DNA of 6,203 nucleotides from Burkholderiales bacterium (GTDB lineage Bacteria > Pseudomonadota > Gammaproteobacteria > Burkholderiales > Burkholderiaceae_C): contig JAABPT010000102.1 of assembly GCA_011391855.1 (NCBI GenBank), positions 1-6,203 on the forward strand, given 5' to 3'. The notes under the pieces are model-generated. The model worked only from the letters and a program-made list of their open reading frames with translations, did not search any database and was not told the origin of the DNA. This document shows, in pieces, positions 5,957 to 6,203 of this stretch. Numbering within the stretch: the stretch's first letter is position 1; every line of letters starts with the position of its first letter. A program made the translations under genes and the position numbers.

Positions 5957-6203
5957 TCAAATCGGCGGCGGAGTCGGGACCGAACCGAGCAAGACGGGTT
6001 GCCGGGCGGGACCCGCTGCCGCGCCGTCGTGCACGAGCCGCCCGTCGACGCGCTCGAGCACGCGGTCGCATCGGGCGGCCAGTCCGACCAGGCTCTGCGC
6101 CGTGCGCAGCGGCACGATCACCGTGCGCCGGTTCAGTTCGCGCACGCCCAGGTCCACCAGCGCCGTGACACGCAGCGAATCGCTGACGCCGCCGGTGACG
6201 ATG
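5957..6203 (-). pseudogene. ABC transporter permease-ATPase fusion remnant (5' end outside window)
   Basis: The frame is open for 81 residues from the window edge to the TGA at 5959-5957. Residues 1-41 (VTGGVSDSLRVTALVDLGVRE, then LNRRTVIVPLRTAQSLVGL) match the periplasmic-core region of FtsX/MacB-type permeases, especially the DevC kind with a DLG...LNRR...V.L.TAQ.L pattern. A permease should continue with more of this domain and three membrane segments. Instead residues 41-57 read LAARCDRVLERVDGRLV, the usual last strand and helix of an ABC ATP-binding subunit, followed by a short proline-rich tail. Both halves share one frame. The simplest reading is an in-frame deletion between adjacent permease and ATPase genes, as in devBCA-type order, with the joint near 6075-6090. 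Without membrane segments or an ATPase core it should not transport. The ATPase-tail identification rests on a short motif. Confidence 0.6.

Noticed and set aside
4504..6168. A 554-codon plus-strand open frame
   Set aside because: It runs antisense through the hydrolase gene, whose catalytic motifs are clear on the minus strand, and has no ribosome site or recognisable domain.
1..6203. CRISPR array, tRNA or rRNA genes
   Set aside because: I saw no regularly spaced repeats and no cloverleaf or ribosomal RNA sequence in the window.

Overview
The window is GC-rich DNA (mostly G or C at third codon positions) and looks like a betaproteobacterium of the Burkholderiales, probably Comamonadaceae. 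This is an inference from base composition and from the style of the MutS and hydrolase proteins; nothing here fixes a genus. Every recognisable gene lies on the minus strand, so transcription runs from high to low coordinates. The long plus-strand open frames are antisense shadows of GC-rich genes.

Layout, in the direction of transcription. (1) 6203-5957: the end of an open frame that reads as an FtsX/DevC-type ABC permease segment joined directly to the tail of an ABC ATP-binding subunit, which looks like a deletion fusion. (2) 5748-4471: a complete alpha/beta hydrolase (esterase/lipase, PGAP1-like) with a recognisable catalytic triad. (3) 4470-4031: about 440 bases with no gene I can support. 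(4) 3996-3362: a vapBC toxin-antitoxin operon. The AbrB-type antitoxin is intact, with a strong ribosome binding site and a perfect palindrome as likely operator. The PIN-domain toxin is interrupted by one amber codon (codon 53) but otherwise keeps full length and all its acidic residues. (5) 3361-3148: non-coding DNA starting with a TGAACCG... sequence that resembles an insertion-sequence end. (6) 3147-2753: the C-terminal remnant of a superfamily 2 helicase (TOTE-like), cut at its 5' side exactly at the putative IS end and carrying a one-base frameshift. (7) 2740-1676: an intact GSU2403-type nucleotidyltransferase-fold protein. (8) 1676-1: mutS, partial at the window edge, whose ATG overlaps the nucleotidyltransferase stop codon by one base.

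Interpretation. mutS is the housekeeping anchor. The stretch from the nucleotidyltransferase to the ABC remnant looks like an accessory segment that has been gained and eroded: a truncated and frameshifted helicase, a nonsense-mutated toxin, a possible IS scar and a fused transporter remnant lie within 3.5 kb. Only the hydrolase, the antitoxin and the nucleotidyltransferase appear intact there. I see no complete new system. The most notable points are the ABC fusion, the single-codon toxin knock-out, the helicase/IS junction, and the coupling of an accessory nucleotidyltransferase gene to mutS.
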